DNA from: Cryobacterium lactosi
Lineage (GTDB): Bacteria; Actinomycetota; Actinomycetes; Actinomycetales; Microbacteriaceae
Direction: 5' to 3'
Assembly: GCF_004403945.1 (NCBI RefSeq)
Contig: NZ_SOHM01000011.1
Span: forward strand, 358-64,357
Length of the DNA: 64,000 nucleotides
Each line of letters begins with the position of its first letter. Within the stretch, counting starts at the first letter, position 1. Positions 40,099-50,725 of the stretch are shown here, piece after piece. The position numbers and the translations under genes are program-made. The notes below the pieces were generated by a model, which had not been told where the DNA came from, ran no database searches, and saw nothing but the letters and a program-made list of their open reading frames with translations.

Positions 40099-40980
40099 TC
40101 AGGCGAGGGTGAGGGTTCCGGTGAAGACCAGGGTCGCCGGACCGGAGAGCGAAACGTGCTCTCCGTCTTCGGTGGGGAACATCCGCACGCCCAGCACACC
40201 GCCGGGGACCTCGACGCGCCACTGGTTGGGCGCGCCCGGGCCGGCCCAGTGCCGGGTGGCCAACGCGGCCGCGACAGCGCCGGTGCCGCAGGAGAGGGTT
40301 TCGCCGCTGCCGCGTTCGTGCACGCGCATCCGGATACGTCCGACGCCGTCGACCACCAGCGGGTCGTGCGGCAGCACAAATTCCACATTGGCGCCCTCGG
40401 CCGGCTCCGGGTCGAGCTGCGGGACGAAGGTGAGGTCGGCGCTCTCCAGCTCGTCCTCGTCGGCGAGGGCGACGACAACATGCGGGTTGCCCACATTGAT
40501 GCCGAGGCCCGGGCGGGCCACGGCGAGGTTCTTGGCGCGCACGAGGGTCTCCCCCGGCTCCAGACGCCAGCGGCCCAGGTCCACCTGGTAGCCGGTCGCG
40601 TTTCGCTGCACGTCGCGCACCCCGCTGCGAGTGCCGATGGCCAGGGTCTCGCCGGGGCCGAGCTCGACCAGGCCCTGCTCGAGCAGGAACCGGGTGTAGA
40701 CGCGGATGCCGTTGCCGCACATCTCCGACACCGTGCCGTCGGCGTTCCAGTAGTCCATGAACCACTCGGCGCCGTCGTCTTCGGTCAGGGCGGCCGCGCC
40801 TGCATCGAGGTTGGCGGAGCGCACGGCGCGGATGATGCCGTCGGCGCCGACGCCGAACTGGCGGTCGCAGATGCCCTGAATCTGCTCGGGCGTGAGCGTC
40901 AGCAGCCCGTCGGGGTCGGCGAAGAGCACGAAGTCGTTGCCGGTGCCGTGGCCTTTGGAGAACTGCAGATCGATGCCCAT
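40099..40980 (-). CDS. dapF: Diaminopimelate epimerase
   Basis: Converts LL- to meso-diaminopimelate for peptidoglycan and lysine. The 293-residue protein has both catalytic cysteines: Cys88 in EMCGNGIR and Cys231 in LSCGTGAVA. The N-terminal [13 protein letters not shown] is conserved. It is the lysine-pathway partner of dapA (55739) and dapB (61322). It follows miaA by 39 bp. Confidence 0.97.
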   Translation of the reverse strand: MGIDLQFSKGHGTGNDFVLFADPDGLLTLTPEQIQGICDRQFGVGADGIIRAVRSANLDAGAAALTEDDGAEWFMDYWNADGTVSEMCGNGIRVYTRFLLEQGLVELGPGETLAIGTRSGVRDVQRNATGYQVDLGRWRLEPGETLVRAKNLAVARPGLGINVGNPHVVVALADEDELESADLTFVPQLDPEPAEGANVEFVLPHDPLVVDGVGRIRMRVHERGSGETLSCGTGAVAAALATRHWAGPGAPNQWRVEVPGGVLGVRMFPTEDGEHVSLSGPATLVFTGTLTLA

Positions 40981-41019
40981 CTGCCCAGTTTAGGGACTCG
41001 GGCCCGCGTGCTCTTCGCG

Positions 41020-41928
41020 TCAGGGCAGCTGGGTGGCCGCCTGCTCGACACGGTCGGGGTCGTCTGCGTCGATCCAGTGCGTGTGCGGGTCGCGTTTGAA
41101 CCAGCTCACCTGGCGGCGGGCGTAGCGCCGCGTGAGTTGCTGGGTGGCTTCGATGGCGTCGGCCTGTGCGAGGGTGCCGCGCACCTGGCCGAGGGCCTGC
41201 GCGTAGCCGATCGCCCGGCTGGCGGTCACGCCGCCCTCCAGCCCCGCGGGGAGCAGCCCGCGCACCTCGTCGACGAGTCCGGCCGCCCACATCCGGTCGA
41301 CCCGGGCATCCAGCCGCGGGGTGAGCACCTCACGGGGAAGGCGAAGACCGAACGTCACGGCGGGCATCCAGTAGACCGGATCTCCCGGCAGCACCGCGGT
41401 GTGCGGGGCGCCGGTGAGCTCGACGACCTCGAGGGCCCGCACAATCCGGCGGCCGTTGCTGGCGCCGATGCGCACGGCGGAGTCCGGGTCGACGGTCTTC
41501 AGTCGTTCATAGAGCAGGCCGGGACCCTGCTCGACCAGTTCGGCCTCGAGCCGGGCGCGCAGCACGGGGTCAGTGCCGGGAAACTGGAAGTCGTGGACCA
41601 CCGAGGAGACGTACAGGCCTGACCCACCGACCAGGATCGGCACGGCGCCGCGCTCGAGGATGCCGGTGATGGCGGCACGGGCCTCGACCTGGTAGCGGGC
41701 GACGGTGGCCTCGTCGGTCACGTCAAGCACGTCGAGCAGGTGGTGCGGCACCCCGCGGCGTTCGGCCACCGGCAGTTTGGCGGTGCCGATGTCCATGCCG
41801 CGGTACAGCTGCATGGCGTCGGCGTTCACGATCTCGGCCGGGCGGCCGGCCGTGATCAGCCGTTCGGCGAGGTCCAGCGACAGCTCGGATTTGCCGGTAC
41901 CGGTCGGTCCGACGATGACAACGAGCAC
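41020..41928 (-). CDS. miaA: tRNA dimethylallyltransferase
   Basis: Adds the isopentenyl group to A37 of tRNAs that read codons starting with U; MiaB then thiomethylates it. The 302-residue protein has the P-loop [12 protein letters not shown], the [15 protein letters not shown] block and the [11 protein letters not shown] tRNA-binding motif. The start is GTG (41926-41928), six bases past the miaB stop, so miaB and miaA form an operon. Confidence 0.96.
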   Translation of the reverse strand: MLVVIVGPTGTGKSELSLDLAERLITAGRPAEIVNADAMQLYRGMDIGTAKLPVAERRGVPHHLLDVLDVTDEATVARYQVEARAAITGILERGAVPILVGGSGLYVSSVVHDFQFPGTDPVLRARLEAELVEQGPGLLYERLKTVDPDSAVRIGASNGRRIVRALEVVELTGAPHTAVLPGDPVYWMPAVTFGLRLPREVLTPRLDARVDRMWAAGLVDEVRGLLPAGLEGGVTASRAIGYAQALGQVRGTLAQADAIEATQQLTRRYARRQVSWFKRDPHTHWIDADDPDRVEQAATQLP

Positions 41929-41934
41929 CGGGGT

Positions 41935-43596
41935 CTAGCGTTCTGCGTCGTCGACGGGGTAGATCGGGATGGTCGTGGCGCCGCCGTGCTGGTTGAGGTT
42001 CGTGAGGTTCAGCGCGGCCGGGCCGCCCACCCGCAGGGTCGGCAAACCCAGTGAGACGGCGCTGCTGGTGCCGGCGGGGGTGGGCACCCCGCAGGACTCG
42101 GCCTGCTCCCGGTCCCAGGCGTCGCCGGCAATGGTGCGGCGGATGCGCAAGGGGGCGCCGTCGAGGGAGTCGGCGATGAGGTGGAAGGGGGCGGCCTGGG
42201 TGACCGTGACGGTGACCATGTCGCCGGGGCGGGGCAGCTCGGAACCGGCCGGCACATCGAAGTGCACCAGGCGGCTGTCGGGCGCGCGACCGCTGAGCCG
42301 GTGGGTTGCCCCGTCCTTGCGGCCTTCGCCGTTGGCGACGAGCAATTCCACCTCACGATCGATGATCTTGCGGTTCTCTTCCCAGGAGATCCGTTCCTGC
42401 AGGGCGATGAGCCGCTCGTAGCGGTCCTGCACGACGGCCTTGGGCACCTGGTCGGCCATCGTGGCGGCGGGCGTGCCCGGCCGGATCGAGTACTGGAAGG
42501 TGAAGGCCGTGGCGAACCGGGACTCCTCGACGACCCGCATGGTCTCGAGGAAGTCTTCCTCGGTCTCGCCGGGGAAGCCGACGATGATGTCGGTGCTGAT
42601 CGCCGCGTCGGGCATCTGCGCGCGTACCCGCTCGAGGATGCCCAGGAACTTGGTGGACCGGTACGAGCGGCGCATGGCCTTGAGCACGCGGTCCGAGCCG
42701 GACTGCAGCGGCATGTGCAGCTGCGGCATCACGGCGGGGGTCTCGGCCATGGCGTCGATGACGTCGTCGGTGAAGGCGGCGGGGTGCGGGCTGGTGAAGC
42801 GGATGCGTTCGAGCCCCTCGATCTGGCCGGCCGCCCGCAGCAGCTTGCCGAAAGCGAGCCGGTCGCCGAATTCGACGCCGTAGGAGTTCACGTTCTGGCC
42901 GAGCAGGGTCACCTCGATCGCGCCGTCGTCCACGAGGGCCTGGATCTCGGCGAGGATCTCGCCGGGGCGACGGTCCTTCTCCTTGCCGCGGAGCGCGGGC
43001 ACGATGCAGAAGGTGCAGGTGTTGTTGCAGCCGACCGAGATCGACACCCAGCCGCTGTAACTGGAGTCGCGCTTGGTGGGCAGGGTGGAGGGGAACGTCT
43101 CGAGGGACTCGAGGATCTCGAGCTGGGCCTCGCCGTTGTGCCGGGCACGTTCGAGCAGGCTGGGCAGCGAGCCCATATTGTGGGTGCCGAAGACCACGTC
43201 GACCCAGGGCGCCTTGGCCAGGATGGTGGCCTTGTCCTTCTGGGCGAGGCAGCCGCCGACCGCGATCTGCATGCCGGCGTGCTTGCGCTTGACCGAGGCC
43301 AGGTAGCCGAGGTTGCCGTAGAGCTTGTTGTCGGCGTTCTCGCGCACCGCGCAGGTGTTGATCACGACGATGTCGGCTTCGGCGCCCGCCGCCGACACGT
43401 AGCCGGCGGCCTCGAGCGAGCCGCTGAGCCGTTCGGAGTCGTGCACGTTCATCTGGCAGCCGAAGGTGCGCACCTCGTAGGTGCGTGCCCGGCCCTCGTC
43501 GTCTCGCGCCGCCGACGACGGGGCGATCACGGTCGTCGTGTGCGACGGGTCGAAGGACGACGGGGTGGCGAGGGGTGGTGCGGTGACACTGCTCAT
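41935..43596 (-). CDS. miaB: tRNA-2-methylthio-N6-dimethylallyladenosine synthase
   Basis: Radical-SAM methylthiotransferase with two [4Fe-4S] clusters. The auxiliary-cluster cysteines are Cys47 (FGCQMN), Cys81 (NTCAV) and Cys115 (GGCL); the radical-SAM motif is [12 protein letters not shown] near residue 190. A TRAM domain (about 400-475) binds tRNA. The 553-residue protein has about 30 disordered residues in front and about 50 after the TRAM domain, longer than E. coli MiaB. It acts after MiaA, its operon partner. Confidence 0.96.
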   Translation of the reverse strand: MSSVTAPPLATPSSFDPSHTTTVIAPSSAARDDEGRARTYEVRTFGCQMNVHDSERLSGSLEAAGYVSAAGAEADIVVINTCAVRENADNKLYGNLGYLASVKRKHAGMQIAVGGCLAQKDKATILAKAPWVDVVFGTHNMGSLPSLLERARHNGEAQLEILESLETFPSTLPTKRDSSYSGWVSISVGCNNTCTFCIVPALRGKEKDRRPGEILAEIQALVDDGAIEVTLLGQNVNSYGVEFGDRLAFGKLLRAAGQIEGLERIRFTSPHPAAFTDDVIDAMAETPAVMPQLHMPLQSGSDRVLKAMRRSYRSTKFLGILERVRAQMPDAAISTDIIVGFPGETEEDFLETMRVVEESRFATAFTFQYSIRPGTPAATMADQVPKAVVQDRYERLIALQERISWEENRKIIDREVELLVANGEGRKDGATHRLSGRAPDSRLVHFDVPAGSELPRPGDMVTVTVTQAAPFHLIADSLDGAPLRIRRTIAGDAWDREQAESCGVPTPAGTSSAVSLGLPTLRVGGPAALNLTNLNQHGGATTIPIYPVDDAER

Positions 43597-43617
43597 AGTT
43601 CCCTCAGCTTACGCGTG

Positions 43618-43647
43618 CGCGGGCCTGCTGTTCCCAGCGAGCCCGCG
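43618..43647 (-). terminator. Hairpin between recX and miaB
   Basis: CGCGGGC (43618-43624) and GCCCGCG (43641-43647) form a 7-bp stem with an inner GCTG/CAGC stem. It follows the recX stop by 19 bases. No U-run is seen, so it may only attenuate. Confidence 0.5.
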
Positions 43648-43666
43648 GACCGGTGAACGGACCGTT

Positions 43667-44296
43667 TTAGCGGAACCGGACCGTGGAGACCCGACCGGAG
43701 CCCCGCCGGGACGCCAGCGCCGCCTTGACGGCGTCACGCACTACCGAGGAGGCGTATCCCTTGCGCATCAGGAACCCGGTGAGCCGGCGGTCGATGGTGG
43801 CATCGTCGAACCGGTCCAGCTGCTGCACACGTTTGAGCGCCAGTTCGGTGGCACGCTCGGCCTCGTCGTCGGGCATTTCGTCGATCTTCTCGGCGATCAG
43901 TTCGGCATCCAGCCCGCGCTGGCGCATTTCGGCGGCGACACCGCTGCGGCCCAGGCCCTTGCGCTCGTGGTGGCTGTGCATGATCTGGTCGGCGAGTTTC
44001 TCTTCGTCCAGATAGTGCAGTTCGGCGAAGCGTTCGAGGATCTCCTGCACCGCCTCCTCGTCGATGTCGGTGGAGCGCAGCAGCTTCTGAGCTTCGATGA
44101 CCGAGAGGGAACGGCCGCGCAGGCGCTGCAGAAGCATCTTCTCCGCCTGTTCGCGTTCTTCGGCCGCGTCTTCCACGGCGTCGTCGGCCTGTTCGGCGGG
44201 ACTCGCCCCAGGCAGGTAGGTCACCGGGGCGAGACCATCGCGGTCCGCCGCCGAACCGGCAGCGGCCTTACCCGGCGAGGGCTCGAAGTGCACCAT
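43667..44296 (-). CDS. recX: RecA regulatory protein RecX
   Basis: A 209-residue inhibitor of RecA filaments. After a disordered acidic N-terminus (about 1-50), three-helix repeats carry AEKMLLQRLRGRSLSVIEAQKLL, YLDEEKLADQIMHSHHERKGLGRSGVAAEMRQRG and RRLTGFLMRKGYASSVVRDAVK, the typical RecX pattern. It lies five bases after recA, so the two are co-transcribed and coupled. Confidence 0.93.
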   Translation of the reverse strand: MVHFEPSPGKAAAGSAADRDGLAPVTYLPGASPAEQADDAVEDAAEEREQAEKMLLQRLRGRSLSVIEAQKLLRSTDIDEEAVQEILERFAELHYLDEEKLADQIMHSHHERKGLGRSGVAAEMRQRGLDAELIAEKIDEMPDDEAERATELALKRVQQLDRFDDATIDRRLTGFLMRKGYASSVVRDAVKAALASRRGSGRVSTVRFR

Positions 44297-44301
44297 GACC
44301 G

Positions 44302-45444
44302 TTAGGCGCCCTTGCGTGCGGCGGCCTTGGCCGCGATCGAGGGAACTTTGGCGCCGTCGGTGCCGGTGGCCGCGCCCGTAGCCGCGGCCTCGGCGGCGGC
44401 CGCTGCGGTGGCGGCGTCATCCGTGGCCTTCTTCGCGGCCTTACCCTCTGCGCCCACGCCGAGCTTGTTGAGGATCTTGGTCTCGATCTCGTTGGCCATC
44501 TCGGGGTTGCGCAGGAGGAAGTTCCGCGAGTTCTCCTTGCCCTGGCCGAGCTGGTCGCCGTCGTAGGTGTACCAAGCGCCGGACTTCTTGACGATGCCCT
44601 GGTCGACACCGAAGTCGATCAGGCTGCCCTCGCGGGAGATGCCCACGCCGTAGATGATGTCGAACTCGGCCTGTTTGAAGGGCGGCGCCATCTTGTTCTT
44701 GACGACTTTGACCCTGGTGCGGTTACCAACGGCTTCGGTGCCGTCCTTGAGGGTTTCGATGCGGCGGATGTCCAGGCGCACCGAGGCGTAGAACTTGAGC
44801 GCCTTACCGCCGGCGGTGGTCTCCGGGCTGCCGAACATCACGCCGATCTTCTCGCGCAGCTGGTTGATGAAGATCATGGTGGTGTTGGTCTGGCTGAGGC
44901 CACCGGTGAGCTTGCGCAGCGCCTGGGACATCAGGCGGGCCTGCAGGCCCACGTGGGAGTCGCCCATCTCGCCTTCGATTTCGGCACGGGGCACGAGAGC
45001 GGCGACGGAGTCGATGACGATCAGGTCGATCGAGCCGCTCCGCACCAGCATGTCGGCGATTTCGAGCGCCTGCTCACCGGTGTCGGGCTGGGAGACCAGG
45101 AGGGCGTCGATGTCGACGCCGAGCTTCTTGGCGTATTCGGGGTCGAGGGCGTGCTCCGCGTCGATGAACGCGGCGATGCCGCCGTTCTTCTGCGCGTTCG
45201 CGATGGCGTGCAGGGTGAGGGTGGTCTTACCCGAGGACTCCGGGCCGTAGATCTCCACGATCCGGCCGCGGGGCAGCCCGCCTATGCCGAGGGCGACGTC
45301 CAACGCGATCGACCCGGTGGAGATGGTCTCAACGGGGGCGCGGTCGTCGCTGCCGAGGCGCATGACCGAGCCCTTGCCGAACTGGCGGTCAATCTGGGCG
45401 AGGGCGGTGTCGAGTGCCTTCTCGCGGTCTGCTGCTGATGCCAT
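44302..45444 (-). CDS. recA: Recombinase RecA
   Basis: A 380-residue recombinase that forms filaments on single-stranded DNA and triggers LexA cleavage. Walker A is GPESSGKT (67-74); the conserved [14 protein letters not shown] and [11 protein letters not shown] blocks are intact and there is no intein. An Ala-rich C-terminal tail (about 345-380) is more neutral than the acidic tail of E. coli RecA. The ATG at 45442-45444 has AAGGAG upstream; a longer open frame crosses the promoter region. An SOS box lies about 207 bp upstream. Confidence 0.98.
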   Translation of the reverse strand: MASAADREKALDTALAQIDRQFGKGSVMRLGSDDRAPVETISTGSIALDVALGIGGLPRGRIVEIYGPESSGKTTLTLHAIANAQKNGGIAAFIDAEHALDPEYAKKLGVDIDALLVSQPDTGEQALEIADMLVRSGSIDLIVIDSVAALVPRAEIEGEMGDSHVGLQARLMSQALRKLTGGLSQTNTTMIFINQLREKIGVMFGSPETTAGGKALKFYASVRLDIRRIETLKDGTEAVGNRTRVKVVKNKMAPPFKQAEFDIIYGVGISREGSLIDFGVDQGIVKKSGAWYTYDGDQLGQGKENSRNFLLRNPEMANEIETKILNKLGVGAEGKAAKKATDDAATAAAAAEAAATGAATGTDGAKVPSIAAKAAARKGA

Positions 45445-45650
45445 GGTGTGCTCCTTCTGGTCGTGCGCGTGGCGCCTATAGGCTGTCGTTTCGATCGGCG
45501 GGAGGACCCCGGTGACCGCCCTCGACAAGGCAAGTGCGCGGTTGTCGTTGACGAATCCGACTGTACGCAGCCCCACCGACACTGGCCGGTGGACACTGCG
45601 ACGGTGGACAATCCGTCTTCGACTTCTACTGTGGAGGAGCCTACCAAGAT

Positions 45651-45666
45651 CCGAACACCCATTCGA
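45651..45666 (-). promoter_or_regulatory. LexA (SOS) box upstream of recA
   Basis: CCGAACACCCATTCGA matches TCGAAC-N4-GTTCGA at 10 of 12 fixed positions. It is the best SOS box in the window. The 348-bp region between recA and the DUF3046 stop otherwise holds this box, a terminator, and about 200 bp of likely 5' leader with no recognised gene. A promoter could not be fixed. Confidence 0.75.
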
Positions 45667-45705
45667 CACTGCTTCGGTGTGTCGGAAACTTCTCCCGAAA
45701 CGACG

Positions 45706-45733
45706 AACGGCCCGGCTGAAGGGCCGGGCCGTT
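45706..45733 (-). terminator. Terminator after the DUF3046 gene
   Basis: AACGGCCCGGC (45706-45716) and GCCGGGCCGTT (45723-45733) form a perfect 11-bp stem with a 6-nt loop. It ends transcription from clgR-DUF3046 before the recA promoter. Confidence 0.82.
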
Positions 45734-45792
45734 GCTGGGTCATGATGCGCTGTCGTCTGTGTGACTGCCGGAGGTGGCTGCCGGCGTGCCGG

Positions 45793-46014
45793 TCAGCTCC
45801 GGGCCGGCGGAAGTCCGGCCCCGTGTCGGCGCCCTTGCGGGACATCCGTTTCGGCGCACAGCGCCAGCCACACGTCGCGAGCGGGCACCCCGCCCGCGAG
45901 CGCCTGATCGGCCGTGCGGCCGAGCGGGCCGAGAACGAGATCCCGGGTGAGCACCCGACCGTAGCTTTCGCCGAACTCGTCTTTCAGAGCTTGACGGAAC
46001 TCGCTCAGTCGCAT
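45793..46014 (-). CDS. DUF3046 protein
   Basis: A 73-residue protein found just upstream of recA in many actinobacteria. MRLSEFRQALKDEFGESYGRVLTRDLVLGPLGRTADQAL (read as residues 1-39) and VWLALCAETDVP are characteristic. It is small, helical and without known function. The stop is followed by a terminator, so it is probably not expressed as part of recA mRNA. Confidence 0.88.
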   Translation of the reverse strand: MRLSEFRQALKDEFGESYGRVLTRDLVLGPLGRTADQALAGGVPARDVWLALCAETDVPQGRRHGAGLPPARS

Positions 46015-46072
46015 GCGGTGCTCACTCGGCTTTCGTTTATTCGGGCAATGCGAGTGCTATGGGGATGGCCGA

Positions 46073-46381
46073 TCAGCGCATCATCATGCTGGCGTCGAAC
46101 TTGGCAACCAGCTCGTCGGGCACGGTGTCGGGGAAACGATCGATTCCCTCGATGACGGCCAGACGATCGCCGACCTCGCGCATGATCACCGAGATGGGTG
46201 TGTCCAACGCGTCCGCGACCGAGGCAAGAATCTCGGATGAGGCTTCTTTCTGACCGCGTTCTACTTCAGACAGGTAGCCGAGGGCCACACTTGCCTTGCT
46301 CGCAACCTGGCGCAGGGTGCGACCCTTCTGCAGGCGGAAGTCCCTGAGCACATCGCCGATTTCCTGACGAACAAGAATCAT
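46073..46381 (-). CDS. clgR: ClgR-like XRE-family transcription factor
   Basis: A 102-residue helix-turn-helix regulator. The DNA-binding region is RTLRQVASKASVALGYLSEVERGQKEAS (about 21-48), matching ClgR, which activates clp protease and stress genes in corynebacteria and mycobacteria. The C-terminus ends in hydrophobic MMMR; ClgR is degraded by ClpP in other species, perhaps through such a tail. The start is the ATG at 46379-46381 with AGGAGG. The place between pgsA/cinA and recA also matches Mycobacterium. No ClgR operator was found nearby. Confidence 0.85.
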   Translation of the reverse strand: MILVRQEIGDVLRDFRLQKGRTLRQVASKASVALGYLSEVERGQKEASSEILASVADALDTPISVIMREVGDRLAVIEGIDRFPDTVPDELVAKFDASMMMR

Positions 46382-46547
46382 CGGAACCTCCTTCTTCGTG
46401 CTGTCTAGACTGCTGGGGCCCACTCAACCGGTCAGTTTCGTGTGGCGGATGGCCAACAGTACTCTATCCATCCGACACCTCGAGATTACCGAGGATGACT
46501 GGACTTTTCTTGTGAATATGTGTTCTGTAACCCACCGGTAACACGAA

Positions 46548-47063
46548 CTATTCCGTGATCTCCGGCTTTGTGGATTCCATCAGCGCACTCACAGCTTCAA
46601 TCGCGTGCGCAACGGTCTGCGCCCGGATCTCGGCCCGGTCTCCGGTGAGGGAGATCGGTATGGCCCGCACCTTATCCCCGAATGCCAGTCCCAGGTAGAC
46701 CGTGCCGACACTTTGGCCGTCTTGTTCGTCTGGGCCGGCCACTCCGGTGGTCGAGATGCCGATGTCGGCCGGGCGGCCGTGCACCGCCAGGGCGGTGCAC
46801 ACGCCGGTGGCCATCTGCCTGGCGACCTCGGGGTGCACGGCCCCGTGCTCGGCCAGCAGGGCCTCGTCCACGCCCAGCAGGGTGTGCTTGAGGGGTGTCT
46901 GGTAGGCCACCACTCCCCCGGCCACGACGACGGATGCGCCGGGGATACGGACGAGTTCGGCCACGAGCATTCCGCCGGTCAGGGACTCCGCCACGGCGAT
47001 GGTGAGGTGCCGGGCTGTGAGGGCGGCGACCAGGGCGGCGGCGGCATCCGGGTGGGCCGTCAT
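46548..47063 (-). CDS. cinA: CinA-like nicotinamide-nucleotide amidase (PncC domain)
   Basis: A 171-residue stand-alone C-terminal CinA domain that hydrolyses nicotinamide mononucleotide in the pyridine nucleotide cycle. The catalytic block AESLTGG is at 25-31 and GISTTGVAGPD is present. The N-terminal MoCF-like domain of full CinA is missing, as in PncC-type proteins. The gene starts one base after the pgsA stop. Confidence 0.92.
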   Translation of the reverse strand: MTAHPDAAAALVAALTARHLTIAVAESLTGGMLVAELVRIPGASVVVAGGVVAYQTPLKHTLLGVDEALLAEHGAVHPEVARQMATGVCTALAVHGRPADIGISTTGVAGPDEQDGQSVGTVYLGLAFGDKVRAIPISLTGDRAEIRAQTVAHAIEAVSALMESTKPEITE

Positions 47064-47064
47064 G

Positions 47065-47664
47065 TCAGGACTGGGTCGGCTTGGCGTGCTGGTTCTCCCG
47101 GCGGGCGGCGACGAGGTATTCGATGCCGGTGTACACGGTGAGCAGCAGGGCGATGGTCATGGTGATGGTGTTGACCCAGTTGACCCAATCGCCCAGGATC
47201 AGCCAGAGCGGCAGCAGGGCCAACGAGATCGCCACGGACTGCGCGATGGTCTTGAGCTTGCCTCCGCGGGACGCCGGGATGACCCGGTCGCGCAGCATGA
47301 CGAACCTGAAGACCGTGATGCCGACCTCCCGGACCAGGATCACGATGGTGACCCACCAGGGCAGCTCCAGCAGGATGGACAGGCCGATCAGCGCGGCGCC
47401 GGTGAGGATCTTGTCGGCGATCGGGTCCAGCAGCTTGCCCAGGTCGGTGACCAGGTTGTAGCGCCGGGCGATGGCCCCGTCCACGCCGTCGGTGGCGATG
47501 GCCACGATGAAAAGCACGGCAGCCCACCAGCGCAGAGCGCCGTCTGCGCCGTTGTCGGCCAGCAGCATCCAGAAGAACACCGGTGCGAGCAGGATCCGCA
47601 CGATGGTGATGATGTTCGGCAGGTTCCAGTTGGACGTCTTGGCCGGGGTACTCGGTGTAACCAT
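47065..47664 (-). CDS. pgsA: CDP-diacylglycerol-glycerol-3-phosphate 3-phosphatidyltransferase
   Basis: A 199-residue membrane enzyme of anionic phospholipid synthesis. The CDP-alcohol phosphatidyltransferase signature has Asp62-Gly63, Ala66-Arg67, Gly76, Asp80 and Asp84 in the expected spacing. About five to six membrane helices follow. It lies four bases past the ftsK stop. Whether it makes phosphatidylglycerophosphate or phosphatidylinositol phosphate cannot be settled by eye; the sequence order and clgR neighbourhood favour the former. Confidence 0.92.
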   Translation of the reverse strand: MVTPSTPAKTSNWNLPNIITIVRILLAPVFFWMLLADNGADGALRWWAAVLFIVAIATDGVDGAIARRYNLVTDLGKLLDPIADKILTGAALIGLSILLELPWWVTIVILVREVGITVFRFVMLRDRVIPASRGGKLKTIAQSVAISLALLPLWLILGDWVNWVNTITMTIALLLTVYTGIEYLVAARRENQHAKPTQS

Positions 47665-47668
47665 GGGG

Positions 47669-50581
47669 TCATTCCCTGTCGGTGAGTTGCCAGGCGTCTT
47701 CGTCCGAGTCGCCGTCTTCCTCAGCGTACCCTTCGCTCATCTTCGCCACCGGGTCGTCGGCGTAGCGAGGATCGGGCGCGGTCTGCTCGTGCGCCTGCTG
47801 CCGCTGGGACTCTTCGAACTGCGTGCGGGCGGTGGCGGCGTGGTGCTCCGCGTCGGAACCGCGCAGCTTGGCCAAGACGCTGGGCAGCTGTTCGGCGGTC
47901 ACCAGCACGTCGCGGGCCTTGGAGCCCTCGGACGGGCCGACGATCTCCCGGGATTCGAGCAGGTCCATCAGGCGGCCGGCCTTGGCGAAGCCCACCCGGA
48001 GCTTGCGCTGCAGCATCGAAGTGGAGCCGAACTGGGTGGACACGACGAGTTCGGCGGCGGCGAGCAGAACCTCGAGGTCGTCGCCGATGTCGGAGTCGAT
48101 CTCCTTGCGCGGCGCCTCGGCGGACACGTCGGGCCGGTAGTCGGGCCTGGCCTGCTGGGTGACGTGCTTGACGACCTTCTCGATCTCGGCCTCGTTGACC
48201 CAGGCGCCCTGCACGCGCAGGGCCTTGGAGGCGCCCATCGGCAGGAACAGGGCGTCGCCCTGGCCGATCAGCTTGTCCGCGCCGGGCTGGTCGAGGATGA
48301 CCCTGGAGTCGGTGACGCTGGTGACCGCGAAGGCCAGGCGGGACGGCACGTTGGCCTTGATCAGACCGGTGACGACGTCGACGCTGGGGCGCTGGGTGGC
48401 CAGTACCAGGTGGATTCCCGAGGCTCGGGCGAGCTGGGTGATCCGCACGATCGAGTCTTCGACGTCGCGCGGGGCGACCATCATGAGGTCGGCGAGCTCG
48501 TCCACGACCACGAGCAGGTAGGGGTAGGGCTTGAGCTTGCGGGCGCTGCCGGCCGGCAACACGATCTCGTTGTTGACCACGGCCTTGTTGAAGTCGTCGA
48601 TGTGGCGGAAGCCGAAGCTGGCCAGGTCGTCGTAGCGCATGTCCATCTCTTTCACGACCCACTGCAGCGCTTCGGCGGCCTTCTTGGGGTTCGTGATGAT
48701 GGGGGTGATCAGGTGCGGTACGCCGGCGTATGCGGCGAGCTCGACCCGCTTGGGGTCGATCAACACCATGCGCACGTCGCTGGGCTTGGCCCGCATGAGC
48801 AGGCTCGTGATCATCGAGTTGACGAAGCTGGACTTACCGGAGCCTGTGGACCCGGCGACGAGCAGGTGGGGCATCTTGGCGAGGTTGGCGATGACGAACC
48901 CGCCACCGACGTCCTTGCCCACGCCGATGGTCATCGGGTGGGTGCTGTTGGTTGCCGTGGTGGAGCGCAGGACGTCGCCGAGGGTGACGATCTCACGGTC
49001 GGTGTTGGGGATCTCGATGCCGATGGCGCTCTTGCCGGGGATGGGCGAGAGGATGCGCACCTCGTTGGAGGCGACCGCGTAGGACAGGTTCTTGCTCAGC
49101 GCGGTGACGCGCTCCACCTTGACGCCCGGGCCGAGTTCGATCTCGTACTGCGTGACCGTGGGGCCGCGGGAGAAGCCGGTGACCCTGGCGTCCACCGAGA
49201 ACTGGCTGAGCACCTCGGTGATGGACTTGACGATCTCGTCGTTGGCGGCCGACCGGGCCTTGGCGGGCGGGCCGGCGGTGAGGGTCGTCGCGGAGGGCAG
49301 CACGTACGGCAGGTTCGGCTGTTCGCCGAATTCGTATCCGGCTACGTCGCGGTCGACCGTCGTGGCGGCCTGATCGAGTTCGTCCAGAGCCGGGATCACC
49401 TCGGTGAGTCCTTCTGGATCGTCTGAGGACAGTCCCGTGACGTGCGGCAGCGCATCCACTTCGCCCGTGTAACGCTTGATGGCTTCTTCGGCCTTGAGCA
49501 GGTCTTCGAGCACCTCGGTGCCGTAGTGGTCGTTGTGCACCGGGGGAACGTGTGCCTGGGCCGACTCCAGGGCGGAGTCGAACCCGCCCTTGGCCGCATC
49601 CGCGCCGTGGTTGAGCAGTGTGCTGAGCGGGTCTGCGGCGGGCGGCTGGGCCTCGTCGGACTCGCTCGACATGGCACTGCTGAAGTCGGGGTCCTCTTCG
49701 CGCTTGCTGGTGTTGCGCCGCCACCAGGGCAGGGCGCCCTCGTCGGTGTCGTCGTCGTTGCCGGCCTCGAGTCCGTCGAGTTCGATCTGCTTGGTCTTGA
49801 GCGCCTGGATGCGTTCCTGGCGGATCTCCTTGGCGGCCGCGCGCTCCTCCGGGGCGGGCAGCGGGGCGCCGAAGAGCCAGGCGTAGAGTTCGCGGCTGCG
49901 TTCGCCGATCTTGTTCGGCGGGGTCTTCGTGATGATGAAGAGGCTGAGGATCAGCAGCAGGATCACGACGATGGCCGCACCGACGGTGGTGATCAGGAAG
50001 ATCAGTGGGGCCGCGATCATCCACCCGAGGACACCGCCGGACAGGGCGAGCACTTCCACACCCTGCACAGGTTCAGGCTGCCCGCCGAAGATGTGGCAGA
50101 GGCCGGAGACTGTGACCAGGAGCAGAGAAAGGCCGATGCCGATGCGACCGTTGTCGTGCACGGAGCTCGGATTACGGAACAGCCAGATCGCGAAGAGCAT
50201 GATGATCACCGGCAGGGCGAAGGCGACCCGGCCGAAGAGACCACCGAAGGTCCAGGCATCCAGGGTCTGGGCCACCGGGTCGTTGATCAGGAACCACTCG
50301 ATCACGGCGCCGGCGACGGCCAGCAGCACCAGGAAGAAGGGCAGACCGTCGCGGCGTTCCTCCTTGGAGAGCTGTTCGGGGCCTAGTGCGCGGGCCGCGC
50401 CGCCGGCGACGTGGGCCAGGCCCATCCACATGCGCACGGCGATGCCCGGCTTGGACTCGGCCGCGGGGAATTTGACGGTCTTCTGGGTCGCGGTGCTGCC
50501 GGCCTTGGTGCGCGCGGTCGTTCCGGTGCCGCGCGCAGGCGTGCTGCGGGCACGCCCGGTCGACTTAGTGCTCGTAGCCAT
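47669..50581 (-). CDS. ftsK: DNA translocase FtsK
   Basis: A 970-residue septal DNA pump that clears chromosomes and drives XerCD recombination at dif. About four N-terminal membrane helices (between residues 65 and 225) anchor it, and a Gln/Asp-rich linker follows. The motor domain has Walker [11 protein letters not shown] near residue 580 and Walker [12 protein letters not shown] near 694; the C-terminal gamma domain ([23 protein letters not shown]) recognises KOPS-type DNA signals. The start is the ATG at 50579-50581 ([11 protein letters not shown]); the longer frame crosses intergenic sequence. Confidence 0.96.
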   Translation of the reverse strand: MATSTKSTGRARSTPARGTGTTARTKAGSTATQKTVKFPAAESKPGIAVRMWMGLAHVAGGAARALGPEQLSKEERRDGLPFFLVLLAVAGAVIEWFLINDPVAQTLDAWTFGGLFGRVAFALPVIIMLFAIWLFRNPSSVHDNGRIGIGLSLLLVTVSGLCHIFGGQPEPVQGVEVLALSGGVLGWMIAAPLIFLITTVGAAIVVILLLILSLFIITKTPPNKIGERSRELYAWLFGAPLPAPEERAAAKEIRQERIQALKTKQIELDGLEAGNDDDTDEGALPWWRRNTSKREEDPDFSSAMSSESDEAQPPAADPLSTLLNHGADAAKGGFDSALESAQAHVPPVHNDHYGTEVLEDLLKAEEAIKRYTGEVDALPHVTGLSSDDPEGLTEVIPALDELDQAATTVDRDVAGYEFGEQPNLPYVLPSATTLTAGPPAKARSAANDEIVKSITEVLSQFSVDARVTGFSRGPTVTQYEIELGPGVKVERVTALSKNLSYAVASNEVRILSPIPGKSAIGIEIPNTDREIVTLGDVLRSTTATNSTHPMTIGVGKDVGGGFVIANLAKMPHLLVAGSTGSGKSSFVNSMITSLLMRAKPSDVRMVLIDPKRVELAAYAGVPHLITPIITNPKKAAEALQWVVKEMDMRYDDLASFGFRHIDDFNKAVVNNEIVLPAGSARKLKPYPYLLVVVDELADLMMVAPRDVEDSIVRITQLARASGIHLVLATQRPSVDVVTGLIKANVPSRLAFAVTSVTDSRVILDQPGADKLIGQGDALFLPMGASKALRVQGAWVNEAEIEKVVKHVTQQARPDYRPDVSAEAPRKEIDSDIGDDLEVLLAAAELVVSTQFGSTSMLQRKLRVGFAKAGRLMDLLESREIVGPSEGSKARDVLVTAEQLPSVLAKLRGSDAEHHAATARTQFEESQRQQAHEQTAPDPRYADDPVAKMSEGYAEEDGDSDEDAWQLTDRE

Positions 50582-50725
50582 GTGTTCCACGGTACCGCCG
50601 ACACCCGACATCGGCGTGAGCCCACGCCCAATTACCCGGGCGTGACCCGTCTCCGAGCTCACGAGAGCGGCCGTGTGGATGCGTCGGCAGTGCCGTGGCG
50701 ACCACACAGCCGCTTTCGCGAGTCA

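Noticed and set aside
44302..45444. Intein in recA, as in some mycobacteria
   Set aside because: The RecA reading frame is continuous at normal length with all core motifs and no splicing-domain sequence.
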